From the IMG/VR virus record IMGVR_UViG_3300036770_000545, positions 1 through 63,264 of that record: DNA of 63,264 nt; one strand, 5' to 3'. This document shows, one piece after another, positions 39,255 through 49,189 of the stretch. Both the position numbers and the translations under genes were made by a program. A model generated the notes under the pieces. It was given only the letters and a program-made list of their open reading frames with translations, ran no database searches and was not told the DNA's origin. The stretch comes from a virus. Positions within the stretch are counted from its first letter, which is position 1, and each line of letters begins with the position of its first letter.

Positions 39255-40550
39255 TTATTCTTGGATCACCATCTTACCATTGGGAAGTTTATAAACTGGC
39301 TTACCACCTGAAGTGCCCATGTACGTAGCACCGGCAGGTAGTCCCGCAGGTGCCGCAGCAGGTTTAGCCGCAGTAGGTTTAGCCGCAGTAGGTTTAGCCG
39401 CAGTAGGTTCCGCAGTTGTTTTCAAACGGTCTTCTATCAATCTTTGTCTATACTCTTCCGCTTTGTTTGAATAGTTAGGATCTCCAGGTTGAGCACCAGA
39501 TTTTTCGTTTGCTAGCCGGTCTTCCCTATCTCTCCTGTTGTATTCTCTTTGTTGGGTTCTATTCCCACCGGGCGCAATAGCTCTATCTACTGCTTCTACT
39601 GCTTTTTCTCGTGCAGTTTGTTCAACTTTTGTTCCTGCGGTTTCAGCTTGAGACACAGCAGCTCTAGCCCTTGTCTCGGCAGCACCATACCTACTAAGGT
39701 ATTCGTTAGCACCTTTTTGGCGAAGGACCGATTCAGGAGTTTTTGTATCACCGGTTGCACGGGCTGCTTTAACGTAGTCCTCTATATAACTTCTTTGGTC
39801 AGTAGGCTTACCCGCAGAAATATTGGCGGCTTGTATCGTAGCGTCAATTTGTGCTTGTTTAGCTTCGTCTGACAACGTACCTTCAAACAGCTTGAGCCTT
39901 TCAGCACGATCTGCCGCAGAAAGAGCGCTTCTACGTTTACGTTGCTCTGCAATATCCCCTGCGTAACCTTGGATTGCAGGCATAGCGCCTTTAAGGTTTG
40001 CAGCAAAATACGGAGAAGTGCCACTTGCTATACCAAGACCTGCTTCAATTAAACGCATGGCACGCTGTTGAGCGGCTTCTGCATCCATACCCGCAAGTTC
40101 TTTTTGAGCAGCCTCATTTTCACCGACAAACTGTTTGTACAGTTCTTGCCTTTGCCTAAATTTATCTTCGAGGCTAGATGCCCCACCACCTTGGAACGCC
40201 ACAATCCCACCGCCAGCCATGTCAATTGACTCCATGTTTGGAGCAGGAAGTGCAGCAACTCCAGCCTCTGTCATCCGATCCGGGGGAGGCATCTGTGCTT
40301 GCATTTCACCCATGGCGTTCTGAGCTATGATCCCCTCTAACACTGTCGGGGCAGGCATCTGTTGCTGGGTTCTCATCGCGGCAAGAGCGGCAGCAGCTTT
40401 GCTCTGTTCAGCCTTCTCTCCAAGAATAGGAGCCACAAACCCGACTGGAATCTGACCAGACTGGGCCAACTGGATAATGGCCTCTTGGGGCAGCATAGCC
40501 AATTCAGCAATCGGCTTATTCAAGACTTTAAGATTTTGAACAATGCTCAT
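39255..40550 (-). CDS. Internal virion protein, Ala/Gln-rich
   Basis: 431 aa, helical. Residues near 110-120 have MAGGGIVAFQGGG, a Gly motif also present in the 1106-aa neighbour. A repeat region TAAKPTAAKPTAAKPAAAP near 390 comes from tandem 15-bp DNA repeats. Lies next to the giant ejected protein; a role in the internal core or ejection is inferred. Confidence 0.65.
   Translation of the reverse strand: MSIVQNLKVLNKPIAELAMLPQEAIIQLAQSGQIPVGFVAPILGEKAEQSKAAAALAAMRTQQQMPAPTVLEGIIAQNAMGEMQAQMPPPDRMTEAGVAALPAPNMESIDMAGGGIVAFQGGGASSLEDKFRQRQELYKQFVGENEAAQKELAGMDAEAAQQRAMRLIEAGLGIASGTSPYFAANLKGAMPAIQGYAGDIAEQRKRRSALSAADRAERLKLFEGTLSDEAKQAQIDATIQAANISAGKPTDQRSYIEDYVKAARATGDTKTPESVLRQKGANEYLSRYGAAETRARAAVSQAETAGTKVEQTAREKAVEAVDRAIAPGGNRTQQREYNRRDREDRLANEKSGAQPGDPNYSNKAEEYRQRLIEDRLKTTAEPTAAKPTAAKPTAAKPAAAPAGLPAGATYMGTSGGKPVYKLPNGKMVIQE
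39363..39412 (-). repeat. Tandem 15-bp repeats encoding TAAKP
   Basis: About three copies of GCAGTAGGTTTAGCC read on the plus strand; they encode a Pro/Ala-rich linker in the protein at 39255..40550. Confidence 0.7.
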
Positions 40551-40562
40551 GGCTGTCCCTTA

Positions 40563-41681
40563 CTATTTGTTCAGCATTTGATACAAACCAAGACCTGAAA
40601 GCCCCAGACCGGTCAACTGACTTGCAAACGATGGAGGCGGCGTAGTTGAGGTTTGAGTAGTATCCGTCATGGGTATACCACGCAACAGGTTAGAGAGTTG
40701 ACCAACTTGAGTCTGTCCGTACTGAGCTTGGTTCATCAAGTCTTGGCGCTGAGCATCTAGCTGTTGCTGATACAGAGCACGCTGCAAGTCACCGTATGCG
40801 CCTTGCGTCTTCAGGATGTCTAGTTGACCGGCAAGCTGCTGCGTTCCAAGCCCACCCATCTGTCCTGCCAAACTTGTCAGCCCTGTGGCTGCACCGAGAC
40901 GCTGTTGCCCTGCCTGAAGACCTGCGGCCTGATTTGCCCTCTGAGCCTCAAGACTCTGACCCGCACCAAGCTGCTGAACTCCAAGAGCAGCCGCCAAGTT
41001 TTGTTGGGCAGTACCCATCTGGGCAGCACGATCTCGTTCAAACATAGATTGCGCTTGACCGTATGCCTCTTGAAGGCCACGAGCTTGAATATCGCCCAAC
41101 TGGGTCCGAAGCCCAGACTCCCGCTCACCCTGAAGAAGTGCCTGTCTTGCACCGCCGTAAGTACCCTGTCGGGCTGCGGCAAGATTCTGTCCAAGTTGAG
41201 CTTTTTTAGCTGCATCAATCGCCTGACGCTGCTGGATGTCCACCACGTTCTGCATGTACGGAGACATGTAACGCTGAGCAGCTTCTCCAGTAAACATCTC
41301 CGGGCTAGCCAGTTGGTACTGAGTTAGTTGAGGCGCGGCTACACTTTCAGCCTGCAATCCAAGCAGTCCTTCTAGTCCAGCACCAGCGACTTGACCAGCC
41401 TCGGTTGCGTATCCAAACGCACCTGGAACACGGAGGTTTAAAAGCTCCTGCCCAACATTCTGTTGGAACTGAGACATCGGCGCGACCGAACCAGCCCCCA
41501 TGAGGTTCTGCTCATACAGAGGCTTGTACATCTGCTGATACGCTTGGGCACCAGACAAACCACTTGGGTAGATGGATTGGATACCACGCTCGATTAACCC
41601 TGGTTGACCTGCTTTGCCAAGGTAAAACGGTTCTAGTGCCTTTGGTACGTCACCAGATGTGGTTATAGTTTGCGTAGCCAT
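40563..41681 (-). CDS. Gln/Ala-rich virion protein
   Basis: 372 aa, mainly helical with many Gln, Ala and Gly (RQGTYGGARQALLQGERESG). The C-terminus is a short hydrophobic Gly segment (LTGLGLSGLGLYQML). Position between two ejection-type proteins suggests an internal virion component; no family is sure. Confidence 0.65.
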   Translation of the reverse strand: MATQTITTSGDVPKALEPFYLGKAGQPGLIERGIQSIYPSGLSGAQAYQQMYKPLYEQNLMGAGSVAPMSQFQQNVGQELLNLRVPGAFGYATEAGQVAGAGLEGLLGLQAESVAAPQLTQYQLASPEMFTGEAAQRYMSPYMQNVVDIQQRQAIDAAKKAQLGQNLAAARQGTYGGARQALLQGERESGLRTQLGDIQARGLQEAYGQAQSMFERDRAAQMGTAQQNLAAALGVQQLGAGQSLEAQRANQAAGLQAGQQRLGAATGLTSLAGQMGGLGTQQLAGQLDILKTQGAYGDLQRALYQQQLDAQRQDLMNQAQYGQTQVGQLSNLLRGIPMTDTTQTSTTPPPSFASQLTGLGLSGLGLYQMLNK

Positions 41682-41690
41682 ATTGTTTCC

Positions 41691-44600
41691 TTACGCTGGC
41701 ATTAAGCGTTCAGCATTGATTTCGGGAGGTTGTTTTGTTGTTCCGTGCCGAGCTTTGCGTACACGGTCCATCATAGCGTACAGCTTCTTGGCACCGGAAT
41801 TACTAGATCCGTTGCCTATATCAGCCACTACATCGGCTGGGACCACAAATTCATCGTTGGCAAGTCGAGCCTCTTGCACACCTTCAATGGTTGCAGGGAC
41901 GTTATCGCTCATGCCATCACCAGCACCCCTAACCATCCTGGGCTCTCCAGTCGGAGCAGTCGTTCCACCATATTCAAAGGTGGGCATACCGCCACGGTTC
42001 AGGGCAATGATTCCGCCGCCAGCCATCGGGACTCGACCAAGAGTGCGGGAGAACAAATCACCATAACGACGCCGCCGCTCTTCTTCCTCGGCTTCAAGAC
42101 GACGCTGCTCTTCCTCGTACTTCTCCATCTCGTTTTTGGCTTCTTTAGCTGCGTACAACTGAGAACCGATAAACGCGGTCTGAATAGGCTTGTCAACAGC
42201 GTAATCAACAATGTTTCCGGGCAAATCAGCAATGGTCTGTGGAAGGTTTTGAACACCCTCAATAACCCTACCCGGGGCTTCTGAAATATAAGTAACCGCT
42301 TCTTCTAAATACGTCGGTGGAGGTGGTGGAGTGGCGCCAGATACTGCTGCGCCAGGGCCTTGATAATACTCTCCTACGTCAGCACCAATGCTAGTTGTTG
42401 GCTCTAACGCACTAATCTGAGATGTCGGCAATGCTGCTACATCAACTGAAGGAACCGTCGCGGGGGGTGACAGGTCCCCCAAAGATCCAACGTCGCTAAT
42501 GTCATAGGGGCCACCAGTTCCTGCTGCGCTTTCAACACCACTAGTGGACTCAGCACCCGGAGGAAACATATCTTTAGCAATTTTTGTCGCCGCCGCTGCA
42601 ATCGCTGCACGTTTGACATCAAAGCTACTTCCTTTTGGAGCAAGTCCCGCATATATACCAGCGCCAATTGGCCCAAGAAAATGAGCAGCAGCAATCTGAC
42701 CAACTGGGCCAAGCTTATCCGCAATGCTCTCAATCCCTCGCTCAATCTTCTTTCCAGCAGAAGATATGGGTTTGTAGATTTCTTTAGGGACAACTTTTTT
42801 AATAAACTTTTTAAGGAACTCAGGCTGACCTGTCTTTGGGTTAATCGTTCCAGAACCACCAAGTAATTTCAGAATGCCTGCTTCTTCTGGGGTAATGTGG
42901 GCAAGAACCGTGTCCTCGCCTCGACCAGCAGAACGAACCTTTTCAGCCATTTCCGGCAGCGACAACGAAGCAACTCCACCCTCTTTAAAGCTACGAGCCT
43001 GCTCTTCAGCCTGCCGCAACTGTGGGTTGAACACCTGATCCCGCTGGAACTCGTTGATGTAGAACCTGCCGGTATTGGGATCAATGTAGTCCTGAACGTT
43101 GAACTCGGAGCCAACTTCAGCGGGGGCAAACCTGGGCATACCACCCTCAGCAAAGCTAACCATCCCACCCATGCGTCCTGTAACGGGAGCGGTAACTGGT
43201 GCCTCTGCTACTACCCCTGCTGGAACCGGGGCTGTTGGTGAAACCAGAGCCTGAGCAGCCAAAGCGGCTTGCAACTCTGCCACCGTTGGAGCAGGGGCAA
43301 TGTACTGAAGCGCTGAAATGGGTAGGTTCGGAGAGCCCGGTGGTGTCGTTGGGAACGGTGATGCAACTGGTGCCGGTGCCCCAGGGCCCTGAAGCAATGG
43401 AAGCGTGGTCGGCAGCGTTCCAAGACCTTGACGCAGGTTTACGTTCTCAGGAGTCAGCGTCTGGAATCTGTAGGGCAGCGTTGGGAACGGCGTTGCAATC
43501 GGAGTGTTCGCAAAGTAATCAATAACAGGGTTCCTTGCTGCTGGCCCAGTCATAAACTGCACAGGCGCAGGTGCAGCCGCCGCTGCGGTCTCAGGCCCAG
43601 GGATGCCCCTAAAGAACGAGTAATAGTCTGTCTCTGGAACAGTGGGAGCAACAGGCGCAGCAGGAGCCTGAATCGTCGGTGCCGTAACAGTCGGCTGAGT
43701 AGGCTCAACCGGGCGTCCAGATATAATCGGCTCATCCGGGGGACGTACAGTCTGAGGTGTTCTATCAAACTGAATCGGCTGCTCAACGTACAAACTCCCA
43801 GGCGCTTGGAGAGCCAGATTCGGGAAGTACTGTTGGATGACCTCTGAAGATACGCGGTCCTCGCCAAACAAAGTCCGGGCGCGGTTGGAAATATCCGCAT
43901 CGGTATAGCCAAGACTCTTCAACAGATTTACGTCTGCTTGGTCAAAGATGCCCTGCTGGCCAACCTCAAACTTGCCGTAGTCAGCAAAAATGTCACCCGC
44001 AATCGGGCTCAATTCAGGCGTCGCATACTTCTTGGTATTGGCGTTGTACTTAAGAAGATCGGGGCGAATGGACCCAATCCCGTAGCTTCTTGCAATCTCG
44101 GCAATCTGTTCTGCTGGAACCTTCTGCTCACGCAAAAACGCCAAGTCATTGGCATCGAATATTCCTGCTGCACCAGTCTTTGCCTGCAACGGAGTGGCCT
44201 TGGCCCCAGTGTCAAAGAACTGCTTATAAGACTCTGGCGACAGGGCAGAGGTGTACTGATCTGCAATGTACTTTCGAGCAACCCCAGAATTGATTCCACC
44301 AAGCTCGTAGTTGCCAAGCACCTGACGGATCTGGTCCTCGCTTAACTTTGCCCCAGTCAGGATTGATAGCTCATCACCAGTAAAGTTGCCTTTGTTGGTG
44401 TCGTACTTTTCAGTGTAGTTTTCTGCAATGTACTGACGGGCCTGCTCGGGCAGGAACTTCATGAAGTTTGCTGTGTGCTTGCCAGTCTTTGGGTCGATCA
44501 GCTTGTACTTCTCAGGATCACCCAGCACATCATTGGTTCTGAACTTGGATGCTGTAGCCAAGTCCATCTTGTCCGTATCGAACCGATCAGCAATCCTGCT

Positions 44601-45011
44601 GATTTGATCTAGGTCGGTAACTCCACGAGCCTTGAGGAAGTCGAGGTCAGCCTGAGTAAACCTGCCCTTTGACTCGTCGTATATTTCGTAGTTGTCGATA
44701 AGATGCTGACGAGCTTCTTCAGGAAGATTCTTAATAAACTTTTCAGTTCTCCTGCCGGTCTTTGGATCAATGAGCCCAAACTCGGTTGGGTAGCGCAAGC
44801 CAAAGTCACGGATTAGCTCTGGAGTCTGTGAGCCAAACTTTCTAAACCCAGACTGAATATCGTTGACGCCGTAGAAGGAGTAATGAAACCAAGCATCGTC
44901 AAATGTATTGCCGAACTCAACCCGAACGTCAGGGTTTCCAGCTAAATACGTTTTCCACTGGCTTCTAAACTGAGCCTCAGTCAGCGGTTTATATTTTGGG
45001 TTGGGCGTCAT
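41691..45011 (-). CDS. Large internal virion/tail protein with internal repeats
   Basis: 1106 aa. The first 330 residues hold repeats of the type GLIDPKTGRRTEKFIKNLPE (seen at least twice, with LIDPKTGKHTANFMKFLPE). The middle is Pro/Ala-rich. Near 640 MGGMVSFAEGGMPRF, and near 1010 MAGGGIIALNRGG, are Gly motifs. A glycine-zipper-like hydrophobic stretch (AAAHFLGPIGAGIYAGLAP) lies near 790 and could insert in membrane. The C-terminal ARLANDEFVVPADVVADIG is frequent in aquatic podovirus proteins. Likely an ejected or tail protein. Confidence 0.7.
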   Translation of the reverse strand: MTPNPKYKPLTEAQFRSQWKTYLAGNPDVRVEFGNTFDDAWFHYSFYGVNDIQSGFRKFGSQTPELIRDFGLRYPTEFGLIDPKTGRRTEKFIKNLPEEARQHLIDNYEIYDESKGRFTQADLDFLKARGVTDLDQISRIADRFDTDKMDLATASKFRTNDVLGDPEKYKLIDPKTGKHTANFMKFLPEQARQYIAENYTEKYDTNKGNFTGDELSILTGAKLSEDQIRQVLGNYELGGINSGVARKYIADQYTSALSPESYKQFFDTGAKATPLQAKTGAAGIFDANDLAFLREQKVPAEQIAEIARSYGIGSIRPDLLKYNANTKKYATPELSPIAGDIFADYGKFEVGQQGIFDQADVNLLKSLGYTDADISNRARTLFGEDRVSSEVIQQYFPNLALQAPGSLYVEQPIQFDRTPQTVRPPDEPIISGRPVEPTQPTVTAPTIQAPAAPVAPTVPETDYYSFFRGIPGPETAAAAAPAPVQFMTGPAARNPVIDYFANTPIATPFPTLPYRFQTLTPENVNLRQGLGTLPTTLPLLQGPGAPAPVASPFPTTPPGSPNLPISALQYIAPAPTVAELQAALAAQALVSPTAPVPAGVVAEAPVTAPVTGRMGGMVSFAEGGMPRFAPAEVGSEFNVQDYIDPNTGRFYINEFQRDQVFNPQLRQAEEQARSFKEGGVASLSLPEMAEKVRSAGRGEDTVLAHITPEEAGILKLLGGSGTINPKTGQPEFLKKFIKKVVPKEIYKPISSAGKKIERGIESIADKLGPVGQIAAAHFLGPIGAGIYAGLAPKGSSFDVKRAAIAAAATKIAKDMFPPGAESTSGVESAAGTGGPYDISDVGSLGDLSPPATVPSVDVAALPTSQISALEPTTSIGADVGEYYQGPGAAVSGATPPPPPTYLEEAVTYISEAPGRVIEGVQNLPQTIADLPGNIVDYAVDKPIQTAFIGSQLYAAKEAKNEMEKYEEEQRRLEAEEEERRRRYGDLFSRTLGRVPMAGGGIIALNRGGMPTFEYGGTTAPTGEPRMVRGAGDGMSDNVPATIEGVQEARLANDEFVVPADVVADIGNGSSNSGAKKLYAMMDRVRKARHGTTKQPPEINAERLMPA

Positions 45012-45034
45012 AATTTGTCCTCAATGTGACCCAG

Positions 45035-45865
45035 TTACGCTATCGTTATTGTAGGCGCATAGCCTTGAAGTGACAACGCCTCTGAGCCTGATTGATATGT
45101 CAAAGCAAGAGACGGCGCTGCTCCCTGAATAACCAGTCGATCTGGCAAGATCGGAGCAAAAGCTGCTGGTAGGGCTGAAACAAAGGTTGCAGTAAGTATA
45201 ACCGAGGCAATCTCTGGCCTCGTAGGGCTTGTCCCGGCAGCGTAGTGCTCTATATACATATCCGCGCCGTCTGACCACCAAGCCATTTCCAGATACTCAC
45301 CGTTGGTTACTGTAAAAATACCCGAGATGTTGGCTGTAACGTGAGAATAAACAGATAAACTTTTGCGTGCTGGAATATCAAATCTGGTATTACTAAGTGG
45401 GTAATTGACTCCGCTGTTCTTGGCCCAAACCTCAAACTCTGCTGCCGAATTACCCCGGTTAGCAAACTGGAATCTAGCTGTAACTAAATACTGACCAGCA
45501 CATGCAAATCTAATCTTAGTGGTGTCTTCAACTTCAATACCGTTATTAAATATAACTTGATTAAATGTGACGATATTCTCTGAGGTTATGCCAGCACTTG
45601 CCTGATCTTGGTCCGACATTAACATGGCGTATGGCACTTCTAAACCACGGCCAAACCCCCTTAATACTCCGCCATTAAACTCGGCTCCAGAAAACGTACC
45701 ACCGAAAAAGTTCTGAGCCCTGTAAGACTGGGCCTGCTGGGGTGTCAGCGAATCAATCAGGTTGAAGTAAAGACGCAGTGCACGGATAAGCTCGTTTTGT
45801 TGCCTTGCATCATACTGCCCAGGTGGCAGCGGCAGCGCTGGAGCACGGAAACCGACTAGCGCCAT
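45035..45865 (-). CDS. Virion protein with jelly-roll-like domain
   Basis: 276 aa. N-terminal part FRAPALPLPPGQYDARQQNE, with a helix. The central part (ACAGQYLVTARFQFANRGNS, then NGEYLEMAWWSDGADMYIEH) reads as a C1q-like jelly-roll found in phage fibre proteins. It overlaps the hub-like gene by 1 bp. Probably a tail or fibre protein. Confidence 0.65.
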   Translation of the reverse strand: MALVGFRAPALPLPPGQYDARQQNELIRALRLYFNLIDSLTPQQAQSYRAQNFFGGTFSGAEFNGGVLRGFGRGLEVPYAMLMSDQDQASAGITSENIVTFNQVIFNNGIEVEDTTKIRFACAGQYLVTARFQFANRGNSAAEFEVWAKNSGVNYPLSNTRFDIPARKSLSVYSHVTANISGIFTVTNGEYLEMAWWSDGADMYIEHYAAGTSPTRPEIASVILTATFVSALPAAFAPILPDRLVIQGAAPSLALTYQSGSEALSLQGYAPTITIA

Positions 45866-47778
45866 TACCGTCGTCCGTCAGGTCTTACATCTAACCGAAC
45901 CGAACCAAGCTGCCATTGAACCCCCAAGTCGTCTGACTCGACCCTAAACGCCACCTGCCTGCCCCTGGCCCTGAGGAACACCTGACCCGTGTAGGAGGCG
46001 TTGATGGGCACCTCCACTACAGACTGGGTATCAGCGGCATCTGATGCGTATGGGGAGCCAGAAAAGCGCTTTGTCTTGATGGTCATTGTCAACTCGGGGC
46101 TAGACGCCGTCGAGCGGTTAAAACTGAAGTCTGGGATCAACCGACGGGTCAACATAAACTGCTCACCGTCACCCAAGTCGAAGTCGTTTGACTCAATATA
46201 GGCTGTCATTGGAGCGCCGTCGTCATCCACGCCAACTTCATGCTCGTACAGATAGCCAGAATCAGCATCCTGTTCTGTGCTTGCAGCCAACGGGTTTCCA
46301 CGAAGCGCAGTATCCAGCCATGCGGTTCGGACGATATTGCCGTAATACCAGCAGTTTTCTAAATGGTTGAAGATAACGTAACGGTCATTCCAGTTTGAAT
46401 TAGCGCTTGGATAGAACCACCAAATCTCCGTAAACCCTTCGTTTGTTCCAGCAATAATCTGATCTGCTTGGCTAAAGTTTATGTCTGAATAAACATATTC
46501 GCGGAGCGTGCACGGAAGGGTTTGAACCTGACCGGTATAGACATAAAACTTATCTTGGCCCATCCAATATGTAATGTTGTTGGCTGAAGCAACAGCGCGA
46601 GGAGCAATAATCGAAATGTTATCTGCCAACTCCTGCAACGCAAACACTTCAGTCGTGCCTGTATATTGAAGTGAATACAGATTGGAGTTGGTCCAGATCA
46701 AAATCTCTTGTCGGGTAGCCAAACCACGGACGATCTTAGAGCCCCGAGAGACCCGTATAAATCCAGCCGAGTTAGCCCCACTAGGATTCCAAACCTGTGG
46801 CTCGTCCTGACTGGCCCAGCGAATAAGCAGCGGGTCTGCATCTGGAACCGGCCCGGTTGTGTAGTAGGGCGTGCAGCCAAGAGCCAACAAATGCTTGTCG
46901 TTCTGAGAAACCAGCACTTGCATGGCTTCTGCTGGAACGCTGTTTGCTCCTGTTAGGCTTGAAAGTAAAGTTGCTCTTACAGCAAGAGCGGTTGTTGGTA
47001 TGGTTAATGACCCGCGCTCCCAGTAATAAATAGCTCCATTACGGATGTTCATCACCAAGTCGTTGTCAAAGTTATCAAACCACCAGTCTTGTTGTTGGGT
47101 TGTAAATGGCGTGTCTCCACTCAGACCCCAACCGTAGTTTCCGCTCCAAGCACCAGCGCCCCATCCGTACCCTAAAATATTTAAAGCTGGTCCAGTAGGA
47201 ATCTCATACTCTCCAACAACCGAAGCTCCACCATCACCAGAGTCAGAGGCATTGGCAAGTACCGCCGCTCCCGTAGATGGATTCTTTGCAATGATGGTGT
47301 AGGTACTTGAATTCACTACTGTTGCGATCTCGTAGTTTTGATTCAGCACAGCAGCGGTTATATTGCCGCCCAAAGATACTGCACCACTAAAAGTGACAAA
47401 GTCCCCTGCCGATGAGCCAAACCCTGTATCCGAAACGGTAATAACAGAAGATCCGCTTGTGGCTGCAAAGGTCACATCGCCAGCGGCTGTGGTATCCCTG
47501 ATGGGGGTAATGTCGTAAAACACCCCACCGACCTCGATGTAAACCTTTTTGTTGGTACCGACCGCAAGAAAGTTATCGGAAAAGGATGTTATCCAGTTCC
47601 ACATTTGACGGCAGACGCCAAGAAACGCTGCCGGAGTTGGCTTAACCCAGCCACCTATCTTCTGTGGAAAACCAGAAAAGAATCTGATTTTGTCACACTC
47701 GTAAAAGCCACCCTCTCCAGCATAGCTGGTGGTGTCTCTGTTAACACCCGGTCGAAAGTTGAGCTTTAAAAAGGGCAT
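45865..47778 (-). CDS. Tail hub/DNA stabilisation protein, P22 gp10-like
   Basis: 637 aa, beta-rich. Begins MPFLKLNFRPGVNRDTTSYA, and has RQMWNWITSFSDNFLAVGTN and WVKPTPAAF; repeated strands of the kind found in the beta-propeller of P22 gp10 and related hub proteins. A Gly/Ser/Thr-rich Ig-like insert spans about residues 95-170. It likely plugs the portal-tail channel. Confidence 0.7.
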   Translation of the reverse strand: MPFLKLNFRPGVNRDTTSYAGEGGFYECDKIRFFSGFPQKIGGWVKPTPAAFLGVCRQMWNWITSFSDNFLAVGTNKKVYIEVGGVFYDITPIRDTTAAGDVTFAATSGSSVITVSDTGFGSSAGDFVTFSGAVSLGGNITAAVLNQNYEIATVVNSSTYTIIAKNPSTGAAVLANASDSGDGGASVVGEYEIPTGPALNILGYGWGAGAWSGNYGWGLSGDTPFTTQQQDWWFDNFDNDLVMNIRNGAIYYWERGSLTIPTTALAVRATLLSSLTGANSVPAEAMQVLVSQNDKHLLALGCTPYYTTGPVPDADPLLIRWASQDEPQVWNPSGANSAGFIRVSRGSKIVRGLATRQEILIWTNSNLYSLQYTGTTEVFALQELADNISIIAPRAVASANNITYWMGQDKFYVYTGQVQTLPCTLREYVYSDINFSQADQIIAGTNEGFTEIWWFYPSANSNWNDRYVIFNHLENCWYYGNIVRTAWLDTALRGNPLAASTEQDADSGYLYEHEVGVDDDGAPMTAYIESNDFDLGDGEQFMLTRRLIPDFSFNRSTASSPELTMTIKTKRFSGSPYASDAADTQSVVEVPINASYTGQVFLRARGRQVAFRVESDDLGVQWQLGSVRLDVRPDGRR

Positions 47779-47780
47779 TG

Positions 47781-48245
47781 CTACGCCACCAATCCAGGGA
47801 GATACACAGTTTTACCATCTTTCTTAGTGGCTGTCAGCACCTCTTTCTTATTGTCTTCGGCCACATAACTCACGTGCACCCAGCCCGAATCGGGGATGCC
47901 AGGGGTGTAGAACTCTAGTATCAGTTGGCGGAATTCAAGGTTGTCCCGAATCCACTCAGCCAGTTCAGCGTTTGCCACGCCGGGAATCTCAATATCTGCT
48001 GCCTGCCCACGGGTATGATCCGAGTTGCGTGATCCACCAACCTTGGCATTAACGTCCGGATGCCTGTAGGCACTATTTACCTTAACGCCTTTACCGTAAT
48101 GGTCACGAACAGGCTGGAGCACCTTCTCAGCCAATAGTTGCAGTGCAGCAAGCTCCTGCTCTCCGGGGTTGTTCTCCAGTCCATGACGCAGCGCAGTCTC
48201 AGACTTGGTCATTTCAGCCAGGGTGAAGTTTTTGGTCAGGTTCAT
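47781..48245 (-). CDS. Endolysin, peptidase M15 family
   Basis: 154 aa. Zinc ligands and catalytic residues are in SAYRHPDVNAKVGGSRNSDH, RGQAADIEI and GWVHVSY, as in M15_3 D-Ala-D-Ala-type endopeptidases. It cleaves the peptidoglycan peptide bridge. No signal peptide, so it needs the holin. It is overlapped by the holin gene (4 bp). Confidence 0.9.
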   Translation of the reverse strand: MNLTKNFTLAEMTKSETALRHGLENNPGEQELAALQLLAEKVLQPVRDHYGKGVKVNSAYRHPDVNAKVGGSRNSDHTRGQAADIEIPGVANAELAEWIRDNLEFRQLILEFYTPGIPDSGWVHVSYVAEDNKKEVLTATKKDGKTVYLPGLVA

Positions 48246-48679
48246 TTCTTGTCCAGAATCTCATCAAGTTGTTGGGATTTCTCCTTGGACCCAGCCGAGG
48301 AGCCGAAGTAGTAGCCAAGAATCATGGTCACGGACGAGGTTAGCGCACCCAGAATGTAGATCAGGATGTCTTTGGAGTCACCGTCTACATCCACAAAAAT
48401 GATGATGCCAAACAGGATGAAAGTCAGCACCACCGTACCCAGAGCCAGCACAGGGGTGACAATCTTGTTGAGCATGGGCGCTGCGCTGCTGGTGGCAATC
48501 TGAATCTCCCGGTCACGGGCAGACTGCATCTCTTTGACATGGGACTCCAACTGGGCCAGTTCGCCGCGCTGCGCCATCTCCATGAGTTTGGCCTGGGCTT
48601 CAGCCTTGGCGTTGGGGTCCGGCATGACCTTGTCGAGGACTTTCTCCCCGATGGACAGGATTGCTCCGAGTGGCAACAT
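48242..48679 (-). CDS. Holin, 3TM-type (PF11351-like)
   Basis: 145 aa. The N-terminal helical part is followed by membrane segments LNKIVTPVLALGTVVLTFIL, GIIIFVDV and ILGALTSSVTMILGYYFG, then a charged tail SKEKSQQLDEILDKK. The layout is that of phage holins of the 3TM group. Adjacent to the endolysin. Confidence 0.8.
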   Translation of the reverse strand: MLPLGAILSIGEKVLDKVMPDPNAKAEAQAKLMEMAQRGELAQLESHVKEMQSARDREIQIATSSAAPMLNKIVTPVLALGTVVLTFILFGIIIFVDVDGDSKDILIYILGALTSSVTMILGYYFGSSAGSKEKSQQLDEILDKK

Positions 48680-49038
48680 TATTCTTTCTCCTTTGTAGGA
48701 TTAAGTTTCTTCTCTACGCTTGAAAGGTCTGCGTCTTTTACCCACTTAGGTTTGTCTCCAGAGCCAACCCATTCTGAGTTCTTGGCAAGGTTAGCCGCTG
48801 CATACGCACCTTTACGGCCCACGATCCCGCCAACGGCTCCAATACACAAGAGCATCACATCTTTCATCATGGCTAGAAACTGAGCGTCCACAGGGGCAAT
48901 GCGCTCCATATCCTGCTCCACAAACATCACAGCAAGCAGGATGCAAATGACAGAGATCAGGAGAATCCCAGCCAGCACCAGGACAATCAACGCCCAGACA
49001 CGGACCTCAATTTCTTCAGTGGTAAGTTCTTTAAACAC
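48679..49038 (-). CDS. Membrane protein of the lysis cassette
   Basis: About 119 aa from GTG 49038 with GGAG upstream; a longer frame to 49128 overlaps a small gene. One long membrane stretch (VWALIVLVLAGILLISVICI and on) and a second (MLLCIGAVGGIVG). The tail is basic and acidic. Could be a second holin or antiholin. Confidence 0.65.
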   Translation of the reverse strand: MFKELTTEEIEVRVWALIVLVLAGILLISVICILLAVMFVEQDMERIAPVDAQFLAMMKDVMLLCIGAVGGIVGRKGAYAAANLAKNSEWVGSGDKPKWVKDADLSSVEKKLNPTKEKE

Positions 49039-49189
49039 GATACGGCTCCATCCATAAGCAGCGCCCGAGAGCGCCGGTCTTCTTTTGAATCTCAGCTTTG
49101 TGAATCTCGCATTCCTGCATGGTCTCAAAGGACTGGATAATCATGTGATCTGCACCAATCCAAACAAACAGGGCGTACATATAGACCAT
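49031..49189 (-). CDS. Small Cys-containing protein of the lysis cassette (52 aa)
   Basis: ATG 49189 overlaps the previous stop as TAATG. Reads MVYMYALFVWIGADHMIIQS then FETMQECEIHKAEI, and ends MEPYRV. An N-terminal hydrophobic part and two Cys suggest a small exported or membrane peptide, spanin-like in place. Overlaps the neighbour by 8 bp. Confidence 0.6.
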   Translation of the reverse strand: MVYMYALFVWIGADHMIIQSFETMQECEIHKAEIQKKTGALGRCLWMEPYRV

